DNA of 61,496 nt from Bacteroidaceae bacterium (GCA_017536695.1 JAFXGX010000014.1:1-61496), one strand, 5' to 3'; positions 34,875 to 44,495 are shown, counted from the stretch's first letter. Notes: generated from the letters alone by a model not told the origin. Translations and numbers: made by a program.

Positions 34875-35038
34875 AGTGCGAGAATATCATATGTGCGAAT
34901 ATAGTCATATTCTCGAACAAAGGAAGTAAATTGGAATAAAAAGTTGCAGTATCCTAAATTTTTAGTGTCTGCTTTTTGAGGTTGCCGCATGGCTTATTGC
35001 TATTAATGCGAATCAGTAGTTGGCAACTGATTCAAATT
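34875..35038. other. Intergenic upstream of the NTPase, A/T-rich
   Basis: AGAATAT near 34881 and ATATTCT near 34908 form a small inverted repeat just ahead of the NTPase start, and CAAAGGAA at 34918-34925 is a weak -7-like sequence on the minus strand. No convincing full promoter is seen. Confidence 0.3.
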
Positions 35039-35335
35039 TTATAAATTTGCAAATACAAGTAGAGCAATCGCCAACTTTCCAAAGATATGTACCAGCACTC
35101 CTTTGGTAGCTCTTGCTTTAGATGCTCTTTGAATTTCTGTTTTTTTAGGAGATAAAATATACAGCATGCATTCTCTTTTAAAAGCAGTAAGGTCATTCTC
35201 CGCAGCATCGGTCAATGTTATTATTTCAGGGAAAGGCAAGGCCCTTTTCCTCTTTTGGCCCACCAGATGAAGTTTTATTCCATAGTAGTACATGTTTTTC
35301 GTCGAGCAGTATCCTTCTACTATCGTTTGTTGCAA
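35039..35335 (-). pseudogene. Internally deleted IS982-family transposase remnant
   Basis: The 98-codon open frame begins inside the transposase (STKNMYYYGIKLHLVG, the conserved IS982 core) and ends with the family's C-terminal signature (KKTEIQRASKARATKGVLVHIFGK). The block that should join these two parts is missing, as is the N-terminus. No terminal inverted repeats are seen. It cannot be active and marks past mobile-element activity beside the NTPase operon. Confidence 0.75.
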
Positions 35336-35338
35336 TCA

Positions 35339-35455
35339 CAGAACAAGTCGGTGGTAAAAACCGAAATGGAACAAATTACAGCTCCGTACCAACAAGATAA
35401 ATTAGAGTTCATCAAGAATCCTGTTGTAGCAGAGTTCTTGGGATTATCGACGTTG
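35339..35455 (+). pseudogene. Fragment of a YhcG/DUF1016-type nuclease gene
   Basis: One frame encodes about 39 residues containing ITAPYQQDKLEF and IKNPVVAEFLGLS, which resemble the conserved segment of YhcG (DUF1016, PDDEXK nuclease) proteins just before their nuclease domain. Both ends are lost: the IS remnant lies on the left and a palindromic repeat on the right. It is a short relic; the assignment rests on motif memory. Confidence 0.5.
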
Positions 35456-35458
35456 TTT

Positions 35459-35554
35459 TGTCATTGCGAGCAAAGCGAAGAATCTCTAAAAAACTTCCCG
35501 ACTATACCGGAGAGAAAATCTATTCAGAGATGTTTCGTTACACTCAACATGACA
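35459..35554. repeat. REP-like palindromic intergenic element
   Basis: The ends are imperfect inverted repeats: TGTCAT..GAG..A.CGAA..ATCT at 35459-35485 is mirrored by 35528-35554. A single-arm relative with 24 of 27 identical bases lies at 54171-54197. The class looks like a nonautonomous palindromic (REP/MITE-type) repeat. It interrupts or abuts the YhcG fragment. Confidence 0.65.
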
Positions 35555-35615
35555 AGCGGGTTGTCCTCCGCAACGTAGTTGCTTGCCTGACGGCTTGTGA
35601 AAAACCATCAAATCC

Positions 35616-35646
35616 TTTGAAATTTAACATATACTGCATATATTTG
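35616..35646 (+). promoter_or_regulatory. Promoter for the sialidase fusion gene
   Basis: TTTG (35616-35619), a 19-base spacer, and TATATTTG (35639-35646) match the Bacteroidetes consensus exactly. Transcription would begin near 35653; the ATG is at 35688. Confidence 0.8.
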
Positions 35647-35687
35647 CCTAATAATAACTGAATAAAATAACTAATCACAAGATATTT

Positions 35688-38600
35688 ATGAGACTTAAAT
35701 CACTCTTTATTTCGGCATTATCGGCACTGTTTATTACTGCCGGTGCCAATGCCCAAAGCGACTATTATGTAGTCCATGGTGCCAATGAGAACGTGACCCA
35801 CGGGACACACTACCCCATAGCAGTGGGTATCGTGGGAACACATAGTCAGCAGCAGCTGGTAAACAACATCGCTTCGGCGCCGCGTTGTGCCGCTTACTTC
35901 GACAAGACAAGTACTGTATTTGAGGTAATGAGAGGCGAGACTGTAACCCCGCTTATAACAATCAATGGCGGGTGGATGCACGGCTATGTGTTTGTTGATT
36001 GGGATAACAGCAAACAGTTCGAGGTGAACCTTCAGGGCGACGGCCCTTATACAAAAGGCGAGGGCAACGAACTCATGTGCTGGTCACTCTATGGCAAGAA
36101 TACCAGCGGCGATACAGGTTGGAACAGTGCCGGCATATACCAGGCAAGCGGTGATGTGCTTGCTCCGGGCTCTTTCAATGTGCCAACAGATGTTGAGGAT
36201 GGCGCAGTGTTCCGCATGCGCTACATGATTGCATGGAACTGCATTGACCCATCGGGCAACTACGCAAACTTCATCAGTGACGGCGGCTCAATCATTGACG
36301 TTATGCTCAAGGTTAGCGGCGAGGCTGATGATGTAGAGGTTAGCTATCCCATTGACGATTATACCGAGCCACGCGTGGGTACAACTCCCGATGAGGCTGC
36401 ATGGAATGCCATAGCCGATGGTCTTAACGCTACATGGGCTTCACGCGATGTTCATTATAAACTGCATGAGGTACCTGAGGTGGCGCAGAAGAATTCTGCA
36501 GAAATTCATGCATGGAAGGGCGAGCGTGCCAATATCCAGGCTGTTCTCTACAGCAAGAGCGACCAGGGTATGTTGAAGGTGCGCATGACCGAGTGGCAGA
36601 AGGCCGGTGCTGCAACAGGTATCAACGGCGGCGATGCACGCTTCGTGAACTATGTAATCACTGATGATTATGTGGCTTGCGGCAACCACCCGATGACACT
36701 GCCGCAGTGGCTTGTTGCCGATGTAATTGACCAGGACAAGCCTCATGCAGTTCCTGCAATGGAGACACGCCCCGTATGGTGTACAATAGAGGTTCCACGC
36801 AACATCGAGGCTGGCGAGTATACAACTGCTCTTGAGGTGGTTAACGAGAATGATGAGGTAGTGAAGAGCCTTGCTCTCACAATCAATGTCAACAGCCACT
36901 CTCTGCCTACGGTAGCAGAGCAGAAATTCCACCTCGACTTCTGGCAGCAGCCTTATGCCATAAGCCGCTACTATCAGGTTGAGCGTTGGAGCGAGGAACA
37001 TCTTGAGGCTTTGCGTCCTTATCTTGCTGCCCTTGGCCGTGCCGGTCAGCGCGTGGTAACGGCTATTCTCTTCTACGAGCCTTGGGGCGAGCAGACACAC
37101 GACCTCTTCGACCCTATGATTGAGACAATAAAACTCCCCGACGGTACATGGGAGTATGACTATGCCGTGTTCGACGCATATGTTGAACTTTGTGCCGAGT
37201 ATGGTATTGACAAGCAGATTAACTGCTTCAGCATGTTGCCTTGGGATATGAGTTTCCGCTATTTCGACGAGGCTTCAGGTGATTACAAGACTCTTTCTAC
37301 AGACTACTCATCTACAGACTACAAGAATCTGTGGACAAACTTCCTGACAGCATTCAAGGCTCACTTGCTAGAGAAAGGCTGGTTCGACAAGACCTGCATT
37401 GCCGTTGATGAGCGTGGCGAGGCTGCAATGCTCAAGGCATATGAGATAGCGAATGGTCTGGGCTTCAAGATGGCTCTTGCCGGTAACTATCACAGTACTC
37501 TTTGCGGTATTTTGCACGACAAGTGTGTGCAGCTTGGCCAGGAGCATATGTTTACTGCTGCTCAGCTTGCCGACCGCAAGGCAAAGGGCCGCATAACCAC
37601 ATTCTACACAAGCTGCGCAAACAGCGAGCCTAACATCTACAGTAACTCTTATCCAGCAGAGGCTGCTTATCTGCCAATCTACGCTGCACAGATGAACCTC
37701 GACGGTTACCTGCACTGGGCATGGTGTAACTGGGATGAGCATCCGCTCACCGACAGCCGCTTCCGCAAGTTCGGTTCAGGCGATACATACTGCTACTATC
37801 CCGGCAACCGTTCAAGCGTGCGTTTCGAGCGCCTTATCGAAGGTATCCATCAGTATGAGAAAATACAGATTCTGCGCGAGGAGTATGCAAATGACAGCGA
37901 GAAACTTGCGACACTCAATGCTCTTCTTGGTCGCTTCTCTGGCCAGATTGGCGGTGAGGAGTGTGCAGCAATTGTAAACGACCTTGAGGATTTCCTCAAC
38001 GGCAAAGAGGTTGAGGTACCTGTGGCTAAGGATGTGACTACAGGTTATTATCACTTGGTAAGCAAGGCAACTGCACGCACAGAGCACCTTTATAACGATG
38101 CATTCCTCAATGGTAACAGCCTAAAGTTTACTCTCCAGTCAAATAACATAGTGAATACCAACAATGGTATATGGCACATCGAAGTAAGGGATAACAACAA
38201 ACTGGGCATCGTGAACGGTGACGGTAATCCCATTGTTGCTGGTGCAAGCTATGGCGGTTCAATACTCGGTTCTTATACCGAACTTACTGTGGGCTCAACT
38301 AAGGATGTAGGCGAGTACCGTTACTACTATTTTACCGAGGCACTCAACTGCAGTAACGGCGGCAATTATTTCAAGGTCAGCGGTGTCGATTACCTCACAA
38401 CATGGACCGACGGAGGTGCCGCAGCCGATGACAACCAGTGGCGCTTTGAGCCTGTCGACATGGACGGTATGAACGTGTATGATGTTGTTATCGATGATAA
38501 TGCCAATGTATATGTTACATACAGCACAACAGGCGAGAAGGCATTCAACGGCGGTTTCTTCATCACGCCAAATACAATAACAGGCGAAAACCTCTCTGTT

Positions 38601-40688
38601 GCTATGCTTGGCAATACGCTCGAGGGTGCAGATGTAACCATAGATGGACAAACAATCAAGGTTACAAATATCAAGGCGGCAAAGGTACCCGAGAAGCAGG
38701 ACCTCTACAACACCAGTAAGGGCGACGGTGTGATTCCTCCTTACCGCATTCCCGGCATCACAACCGCGAGCAACGGTCGTCTGATAACAGCCGCTGCACG
38801 TCTTGTTTGCGGAACCGACCCTGGTTACGGTCAGGTAGATGTCGTTTGCCGAACAAGCGATGACCATGGTGAGACATGGAGCGATATGATTGATGTTGCA
38901 GTGGGTACAGGCCGTACATCCTCAACAGAGAACTATTTCGATACAGCATTCGGCGACCCTGCAATAGTTGCCGACCGCACAAGTAACGAGGTACTTATAA
39001 TTGCTGTAGCCGGTTGTACTGTATATGGAAACGGCAATACCACACGTCAGAACCCAAATCTCATTGCCACAATCCACAGCAAGGACAACGGCGAGACATG
39101 GGAGGCTCCGGTAAATGTTACCGAGCAGGTGTACAGCCTCTTCGACGCAGGCAACCCCATTCAGGCAGCCTTTGTGGGTGGCGGTAAAATATTCCAGAGC
39201 CGCATAGTAAAGAAGGACAAGTACTATCGTTTGTATGCTGCAATGTGTGCTCGTCCTAACGGTAACCGTGTAATATATTCCGATGACTTCGGTCGCACAT
39301 GGCAGGCACTGGGCGGTGCATCGGCTCTCCCCGCTCCCGGTGGCGATGAGCCCAAGTGCGAGGAGATGCCCGACGGTCGTGTAATACTCTCGAGCCGTGT
39401 CGGTGGCGGTCGCATTTACAACATATACACCTACAGCAACACGATGACTGGCGAGGGTGACTGGAGCACATCTGTTAAGAGTACATTCGCAGGCTCAGGC
39501 CTTACTCCCGGCGGCAACTCTACAAACGGCGAAATCCTTGTTGTTCCCGTACAGCGCAACAGCGACAAGAAGGAGATGTACCTCGCGTTGCAGTCACTGC
39601 CTACAGGCAGCGGCCGTACAAATGTAGGTATCTTCTACAAGGAAATTACCGACCTGAGCGACCTTAACACTGTTGCCAACTTCGCTACAGACTGGAACGG
39701 ATTCTATCAGGTGAGCAATACCGCTTCGGCATACAGCTCTATGGACTTGCAGGCCGATGACAGAATCGGTTTCATCTACGAAGAGACACTGACAGGCTTC
39801 GGCAAGCGCAATAACCCAGTATCAACCAGTTTCCCCACAGGTGCCGGCCAGCACAACTTCGACGGCTTCGACAACCTCTATGTCGCATATGACCTTGAGT
39901 ACATCACAGGTGGCGCATACAGCATCAAGCGCGATGTCAACCGTGGTGCATTCGTAAAGGAGTACTTTAAAGCGCTGGCGGCCGATACCGAAATCGAAAA
40001 TGCAGATCTCGATGCTGCTATCGATGCACTTGGCGAGAACCCCACAACTGCCGAGATTGATGCAATCTATGCTCTGCTTGCAGGTACAGCTCCTGCTGAC
40101 AAATGGGACGGCAAGACACTTACATTTACCAACGTTCAGCAGAACGGTACAGAGTATGTTCTTTATGTCGATGACAGCAATGTGCTCAGCATTGCTACAG
40201 AATCGGCCGATGCAGTAGGCGAGGCTGCACAGTTTACTTGCAAGAAGGAGGCGAGCGGCAAGTACAGTTTTTTTAATGAGAAGGCACAGCGATACATGAT
40301 ATGGCGTGCCGGCAAAAATTACGGTTACAACAACAATGCCGGAACTCTCGATACCTACAACGCGACATACTGCGACTGGAGCATCAACTCTGGCAGCAAT
40401 ATTGAGGATGCCTATTATATTGTCTGCAAACGCAGTGACGGTACAACAGACGGTGCTATAATCATTATGGCTGCCGGCACATTCGACGCTTGGGGCAACA
40501 GCGAGGGTTATAGCGGTAACTACAGCAACCTCTTTCGCATTGATGTTGTCGACAGCGAGACGGGAATCGGCGAGATAAAAGGTGAAAACGGAAAGGTTAA
40601 CGCTATTTACGACCTTCAAGGTCGCAAGGTAGATTCCCCAACCAAAGGTATATACATTATCAATGGTAAAAAGGCCCTGATAAAATAA
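35688..40688 (+). CDS. Secreted GH123-like and GH33 sialidase fusion enzyme
   Basis: The protein has 1666 residues with a signal peptide (about 1-23). A GEVED-like domain (to about 210) precedes a DUF4091/GH123-like domain (about 225-765) whose catalytic Asp-Glu pair is D574-E575 (CIAVDERGEA). A beta/ricin-like linker (about 780-1000) follows, then a GH33 sialidase (about 1005-1440): YRIP with R1020, Asp-boxes at 1057, 1131 and 1198, nucleophile candidate Y1349 and supporting E1365 sixteen residues on, as in known sialidases. A second lectin-like region (about 1490-1620) leads to a C-terminal tail (IYDLQGRKV, KGIYIINGKK) of type IX-secretion style. It could remove sialic acid and GalNAc from the same glycan. 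Confidence 0.85.
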   Translation: MRLKSLFISALSALFITAGANAQSDYYVVHGANENVTHGTHYPIAVGIVGTHSQQQLVNNIASAPRCAAYFDKTSTVFEVMRGETVTPLITINGGWMHGYVFVDWDNSKQFEVNLQGDGPYTKGEGNELMCWSLYGKNTSGDTGWNSAGIYQASGDVLAPGSFNVPTDVEDGAVFRMRYMIAWNCIDPSGNYANFISDGGSIIDVMLKVSGEADDVEVSYPIDDYTEPRVGTTPDEAAWNAIADGLNATWASRDVHYKLHEVPEVAQKNSAEIHAWKGERANIQAVLYSKSDQGMLKVRMTEWQKAGAATGINGGDARFVNYVITDDYVACGNHPMTLPQWLVADVIDQDKPHAVPAMETRPVWCTIEVPRNIEAGEYTTALEVVNENDEVVKSLALTINVNSHSLPTVAEQKFHLDFWQQPYAISRYYQVERWSEEHLEALRPYLAALGRAGQRVVTAILFYEPWGEQTHDLFDPMIETIKLPDGTWEYDYAVFDAYVELCAEYGIDKQINCFSMLPWDMSFRYFDEASGDYKTLSTDYSSTDYKNLWTNFLTAFKAHLLEKGWFDKTCIAVDERGEAAMLKAYEIANGLGFKMALAGNYHSTLCGILHDKCVQLGQEHMFTAAQLADRKAKGRITTFYTSCANSEPNIYSNSYPAEAAYLPIYAAQMNLDGYLHWAWCNWDEHPLTDSRFRKFGSGDTYCYYPGNRSSVRFERLIEGIHQYEKIQILREEYANDSEKLATLNALLGRFSGQIGGEECAAIVNDLEDFLNGKEVEVPVAKDVTTGYYHLVSKATARTEHLYNDAFLNGNSLKFTLQSNNIVNTNNGIWHIEVRDNNKLGIVNGDGNPIVAGASYGGSILGSYTELTVGSTKDVGEYRYYYFTEALNCSNGGNYFKVSGVDYLTTWTDGGAAADDNQWRFEPVDMDGMNVYDVVIDDNANVYVTYSTTGEKAFNGGFFITPNTITGENLSVAMLGNTLEGADVTIDGQTIKVTNIKAAKVPEKQDLYNTSKGDGVIPPYRIPGITTASNGRLITAAARLVCGTDPGYGQVDVVCRTSDDHGETWSDMIDVAVGTGRTSSTENYFDTAFGDPAIVADRTSNEVLIIAVAGCTVYGNGNTTRQNPNLIATIHSKDNGETWEAPVNVTEQVYSLFDAGNPIQAAFVGGGKIFQSRIVKKDKYYRLYAAMCARPNGNRVIYSDDFGRTWQALGGASALPAPGGDEPKCEEMPDGRVILSSRVGGGRIYNIYTYSNTMTGEGDWSTSVKSTFAGSGLTPGGNSTNGEILVVPVQRNSDKKEMYLALQSLPTGSGRTNVGIFYKEITDLSDLNTVANFATDWNGFYQVSNTASAYSSMDLQADDRIGFIYEETLTGFGKRNNPVSTSFPTGAGQHNFDGFDNLYVAYDLEYITGGAYSIKRDVNRGAFVKEYFKALAADTEIENADLDAAIDALGENPTTAEIDAIYALLAGTAPADKWDGKTLTFTNVQQNGTEYVLYVDDSNVLSIATESADAVGEAAQFTCKKEASGKYSFFNEKAQRYMIWRAGKNYGYNNNAGTLDTYNATYCDWSINSGSNIEDAYYIVCKRSDGTTDGAIIIMAAGTFDAWGNSEGYSGNYSNLFRIDVVDSETGIGEIKGENGKVNAIYDLQGRKVDSPTKGIYIINGKKALIK

Positions 40689-40699
40689 TACCCATACTT

Positions 40700-40736
40700 A
40701 AAAAACACCCGCTTACATGTAAAGCGGGTGTTTTTT
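40700..40736. terminator. Terminator between the sialidase and thiamine genes
   Basis: AAAAAACACCCGCTT and AAGCGGGTGTTTTTT form a 15-bp perfect stem. It serves the sialidase gene on the plus strand and the thiamine pyrophosphokinase gene on the minus strand. Confidence 0.9.
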
Positions 40737-40757
40737 ATTTGTTTCTTGTAATAATGT

Positions 40758-41384
40758 TTAAAAATTGACAAACAGCAGGTACTCTCCTTCTGCGTATATG
40801 GTAAACTCTTCGCCGGTGCACTCGTTGAGGGTGCCTTGCCACCAGTTGGTGAAGTCATAGATGGGGTAGAGCAGGCCTTCGGCGCTCAGTTTTTTTGCGG
40901 TTATGGAGAAGATTGATACCTGCTGTCCTTTGCGGCATTTGAGCGTGGTATCTCCGTTGCAGGGGATGAATACTCCATGGTCGGTAAAGGAGCGCACCTG
41001 CGCTCCGGCGCGGGCGTACTCTATGAGCAGGCTTATGTTGCCGATGGTGTGGTCCTCGCGACGGCCGGTAGCGCCTACGATGGCTATGTGGCGCATACCT
41101 TTGCCGAGCAAAAAGTTTACCGCTTTCGTCTGGTCGTTGGTTTCCTGTTCCGCCACAATGTGCAGACGCGACGCGTATTTGGTGCGGTTGTATGCGCTTA
41201 TCGAGTCGCCGTCGCCTACAATGGCATCGGGTACATGGCCTGTGGCTATGTAGCGGTCGGCGGCACCGTCGCAGCATACAACATAAGGCGCGTTGTGGAG
41301 CACCCGTAAGGCCTGCTCCGACGTGGGATAGTCGCCTCCGGCAACAACCACTGCTTCAAAAGGATATTCCATGTTATTGCTCAT
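40758..41384 (-). CDS. Thiamine pyrophosphokinase
   Basis: The protein has 208 residues; a start at the second Met (MEYPFEA) is also possible. Motifs of the family are clear: CDGAADRY, the Mg-binding VGDGDSIS, NDQTKAVNF and GATGRREDHTIGNISLL. It transfers pyrophosphate from ATP to imported thiamine to give TPP. It overlaps the PnuT-type transporter gene by 11 bases and is the last gene of the riboswitch-controlled thiamine operon. This order (TonB receptor, PnuT, kinase) is known in Bacteroides thetaiotaomicron. Confidence 0.93.
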   Translation of the reverse strand: MSNNMEYPFEAVVVAGGDYPTSEQALRVLHNAPYVVCCDGAADRYIATGHVPDAIVGDGDSISAYNRTKYASRLHIVAEQETNDQTKAVNFLLGKGMRHIAIVGATGRREDHTIGNISLLIEYARAGAQVRSFTDHGVFIPCNGDTTLKCRKGQQVSIFSITAKKLSAEGLLYPIYDFTNWWQGTLNECTGEEFTIYAEGEYLLFVNF

Positions 41385-41952
41385 TGTGCATCATCTTTTT
41401 CCATTTGTAATAGCCAAAGATAGAGATTATGGCGTAAACGGCATAGAGTGCAGCGGTAAAATATAACTCTTTGTACACGTAGAGTGCACTGCTGGCTACA
41501 TCGACGATGCACCACACCCACCACTGCTCGATGTACTTGCGCGCGAGCATCCACATTCCTACAATGCTCAACGCTGTGGTAAACGAGTCAGCCCAGGGTA
41601 CGGTGCTGTCGGTGTAGTTTATCAGCAGCCATGTGATGAACAGTTGGGTCGCGACATATACAACGGCTATCTTTGTCCAATTGCTCCCGGACATATGGCT
41701 GATGGGCAGCTCACGCTCTGTGGTTTCTCTCTTTCCCGTGAGTGTGAAGCCTGTCTTCCACACGAACCAGCCGTAAAGCGCAATGACAAGATAGTAGATG
41801 TTTATCCCGAAGTCAGCATATAGCCCTGCCCGGTAATACACGAATATATATATAGCGGGCATTATTATGCCGGTTATCCACATATATATGCTTGCGCGGT
41901 ACTCCAGCCATAGGTATATTATGCCGACAATTACTCCCAAAATTTCAAGCAT
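41374..41952 (-). CDS. pnuT: PnuC-family thiamine transporter (PnuT)
   Basis: The protein has 192 residues, with about seven transmembrane helices and the family segments WLEYRASIYMWITG and the late WWVWCIVDVASSALYVYK. PnuC relatives carry nicotinamide riboside, but those in TPP-riboswitch operons carry thiamine. Since it lies between a riboswitch-led receptor and thiamine pyrophosphokinase, thiamine is the likely substrate. It would move thiamine across the inner membrane by facilitated diffusion, trapped by the kinase. Confidence 0.88.
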   Translation of the reverse strand: MLEILGVIVGIIYLWLEYRASIYMWITGIIMPAIYIFVYYRAGLYADFGINIYYLVIALYGWFVWKTGFTLTGKRETTERELPISHMSGSNWTKIAVVYVATQLFITWLLINYTDSTVPWADSFTTALSIVGMWMLARKYIEQWWVWCIVDVASSALYVYKELYFTAALYAVYAIISIFGYYKWKKMMHNEQ

Positions 41953-41965
41953 AAGGTTTTTGTTT

Positions 41966-42010
41966 TAAAGGGTTCTAAAGGCTCTAAGGGCAAAAAGGGC
42001 ACTAAGGGGC
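41966..42010. repeat. Short degenerate CTAAGGG-type repeat
   Basis: The gap after the TonB receptor gene contains several copies of CTAAAGG/CTAAGGG in a row. Such arrays are common between Bacteroidetes genes. No function is apparent. Confidence 0.45.
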
Positions 42011-42012
42011 CG

Positions 42013-44244
42013 TTATAATTCAATACTCACGTGTCCCAAGACGTTTATCCCTGCCTGGGCTGCGTATCCTGCGTAGTTATAACGCTGACGGTTACCGTCG
42101 CTGTCGGTATAGTAGCCGCTGCCGGCATAGCCGTTGCTCTCATACTCCTCATCGAATATGTTGTATACAGTCGCACCGACGGTTATGTTCTTGATGCCCT
42201 TGAGCCTGAACGTATATGCCAGGCGCAGGTTGCTCACGAAGTATGCATCGAGACGGTGTTCCTCCTGATCGCAGTTGCTCATGTACTGCTTACCGACGTA
42301 CTGCGACTGCAATGACGCCTCAAGCCCGTGCCACCTGTAGGCGAATGTGTTGTTTACAATGACTTCGGGCGAGAAGGAGAGGCGTGTTTCGCCATGGTTG
42401 ATTTCCCAGCGCTCGTATGTGTCATCATCGTAGAGTACCTCGGTAAACTCCTTTATGCGGTTGCGGCTGAAGGTGGCGTTGGCATCCCAACGGAATCCGC
42501 AGGGCAGTGTTATGCCGGCCATCAGCTCTATTCCTGCGCGATAGCTGTCGGGAATGTTGGCTGCAAGGGGTTCGCCAATCTCGTTTAGCTCTCCTGTGAG
42601 TACAAGCTGGTCCTTGTAGTCCATATAATACAAGTTAGCGCCGGCCTTGAAAAGGCGGTTGCCGAACGTGTATCCCAGCTCATAGTCTATGAGGCGTTCA
42701 GCTGTGGGGTGCTCATGAATCTTGCCGTCGGTGTAGTTGTTGCGTGTGGGTTCCTTATGAGCCATGCTCACCGACGCGAACAGACGGTTGCTCCTGTCTA
42801 TCTGCCACGATAGGCCTGCCTTGGGGTTGAAGAAATCGAACCTTTCATCAATGGCAAGGCTCTGCAGTGCTCCTGTGGCGTCGTTCCATTTGTCGTTGCA
42901 GCCGTCAATCTTGTACCCTATGTGGCGGTACTGCATGTCGGCATAGATGTTTACCCCTTTTGCCAGGCGGTAGTCGGCCTTCAGGTAGATGTTCGCGTCG
43001 TTCTTGGCGCCGTTGTTGCGGTAGTATTCGTGGTTCGGGGCAAGCTCGCCAATGTAGTTCTTAACCCATAGTACATGCCCGAAGTGTCTGCCGAAATAGC
43101 GGTTGGCACCACCACCCATAGAGGCGCTCAGGCGCTCGTTCCTGTAGTTGAACGAGAATACGGCACCGCCGAAATGGTTGTCCATGGCCTTTTTGCGCAC
43201 AAGGTCGCTGCGCTTTGTCTCGTTACCGTCAATAGTGAATGGCTGCAATGCATACTCAATAAGTTTGCGCCCGCTTTTGTACTCCTGATAGTAACCGTCA
43301 CCCTTCGTGTAGTGCAGGCCGATGTTCATCTTCCAGCGGTTATTGAACTCATGGTCTACAAGCAACTGCAGATTGTGCTGTGCATAGTTGTCAGTCTGGT
43401 CGTCGTAGTAATGCGCCTTTCCGTCGGCATCGGTGTACATATATCCGCAGCTGTTGTAGCGTCGGCCGTACTGCTGCATCTCCTCCTTGCTCGCGTAGTT
43501 CCATGCGTGGTATGTCTCCTCTTCTCCGGCAAAGGCGATGAGCCTCACTGTGGTGCGGTTGCCGTAGTATGCTCCCTGAAGATAGTATGAACTGAGGTCG
43601 GTGCTTGCACGGTCGATGTATCCGTCACTGCCTATGTCCGACAGTCTGAGGTCAAGAGCCCAATGCCCGTCAATGATTCCCGTTCCGGCGCGAAGGGTTT
43701 CCTTGTGCGTGCCGAACGAACCGAACGAGCCGCTGAAGCCCGCATAAGGCTGTGTGTTGAACTCGCTCGTGAGCATGTTGATGCTCGCACCGAACGCTCC
43801 TGCGCCGTTGGTGGATGTTCCCACACCACGCTGAATCTGTATGTCCTTCACTGATGATGCAAGGTCGGGGATGTTGACCCAGAATACCGTGTGGCTCTCG
43901 GCGTCGTTTACGGGGATACCGTTGGTTGTGACGTTGATTCTGCTGCCGTCGGTACCGCGTATGCGCAGGCTAGTATATCCTATACCCGCACCTGCGTCGC
44001 TTGTAGCGACGGCGCTGGGAGTCATTGTCACAAGGTAAGGGAAGTCTACACCTGTGTTCTGTCTCCTGATTTCCTCTCTGCCGATGTTCGTGTAGGCCAC
44101 GGGGGTGGTCTCTGTCGCACGTATCGACATTATCTCCACTTCCTGCAATGCTGTGTGCAGGCTGTCACTCACTGCCTCCTGTGCGTTGAGCAAGGAGGGT
44201 AGGGCTGCCGCAACGAGGCAGCCGAGCAATGTTCTTTTCTTCAT
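42013..44244 (-). CDS. TonB-dependent outer-membrane receptor, probable thiamine uptake
   Basis: The protein has 743 residues from the second Met (MKKRTLLG, 44244), which opens the signal peptide. The plug domain occupies about 45-165 (RIRGTDGSRINVTTNGIPVNDAESHTVFWVNIPDLASSVKDIQIQRGVGTSTNGAGAFGA) and the barrel the rest, closing with the usual TonB-receptor end (YTFRLKGIKNITVGATVYNIFDEEYESNGYAGSGYY). A TPP riboswitch lies just upstream and a thiamine transporter and kinase lie downstream. It therefore most likely imports thiamine or related compounds through TonB energy, as shown for homologous Bacteroides loci. Confidence 0.9.
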   Translation of the reverse strand: MKKRTLLGCLVAAALPSLLNAQEAVSDSLHTALQEVEIMSIRATETTPVAYTNIGREEIRRQNTGVDFPYLVTMTPSAVATSDAGAGIGYTSLRIRGTDGSRINVTTNGIPVNDAESHTVFWVNIPDLASSVKDIQIQRGVGTSTNGAGAFGASINMLTSEFNTQPYAGFSGSFGSFGTHKETLRAGTGIIDGHWALDLRLSDIGSDGYIDRASTDLSSYYLQGAYYGNRTTVRLIAFAGEEETYHAWNYASKEEMQQYGRRYNSCGYMYTDADGKAHYYDDQTDNYAQHNLQLLVDHEFNNRWKMNIGLHYTKGDGYYQEYKSGRKLIEYALQPFTIDGNETKRSDLVRKKAMDNHFGGAVFSFNYRNERLSASMGGGANRYFGRHFGHVLWVKNYIGELAPNHEYYRNNGAKNDANIYLKADYRLAKGVNIYADMQYRHIGYKIDGCNDKWNDATGALQSLAIDERFDFFNPKAGLSWQIDRSNRLFASVSMAHKEPTRNNYTDGKIHEHPTAERLIDYELGYTFGNRLFKAGANLYYMDYKDQLVLTGELNEIGEPLAANIPDSYRAGIELMAGITLPCGFRWDANATFSRNRIKEFTEVLYDDDTYERWEINHGETRLSFSPEVIVNNTFAYRWHGLEASLQSQYVGKQYMSNCDQEEHRLDAYFVSNLRLAYTFRLKGIKNITVGATVYNIFDEEYESNGYAGSGYYTDSDGNRQRYNYAGYAAQAGINVLGHVSIEL

Positions 44245-44358
44245 TGCAATTCCAATCATTTGTGGAGCAAGGGGTAAAAAAAGAAATCCTCCATGCTCCG
44301 TCGTTAAACAGAAAATGGGGATTTTCCTGTGCTTATACTATTGGAATGTGATATAAGC

Positions 44359-44484
44359 TATTCCCTACGCCAGCATTACCTGGATCAGGTTATGGGTATG
44401 ATCTCAGCCTCTGTCCTGCGGTGTCGCCACGGAATGATGAAACATCCGTACGCTCCTCCAGACAAGTTTAGGCACCCCGTTGTT
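44359..44484 (-). promoter_or_regulatory. TPP (THI-box) riboswitch
   Basis: Read on the minus strand the region contains, in order, the THI-box blocks GGGGTGCC (around 44471-44478), GGCTGAGAT (around 44402-44410), ACC...AACCTGATC (around 44385), and GGTAATGCTGGCGTAGGGAA (about 44362-44381). The insertion between the first two blocks is a variable P3 stem. It would turn the thiamine operon off when TPP binds. Confidence 0.95.
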
Positions 44485-44495
44485 GAAATCTGGTG

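Noticed and set aside
34875-35554. An intact insertion sequence or integrative element
   Set aside because: The transposase lacks its N-terminus and middle, and no terminal repeats or integrase gene are seen.
28252-44356. A single polysaccharide utilisation locus
   Set aside because: No SusC/SusD pair is present; the glycosidases have separate promoters and the only TonB receptor belongs to thiamine uptake.
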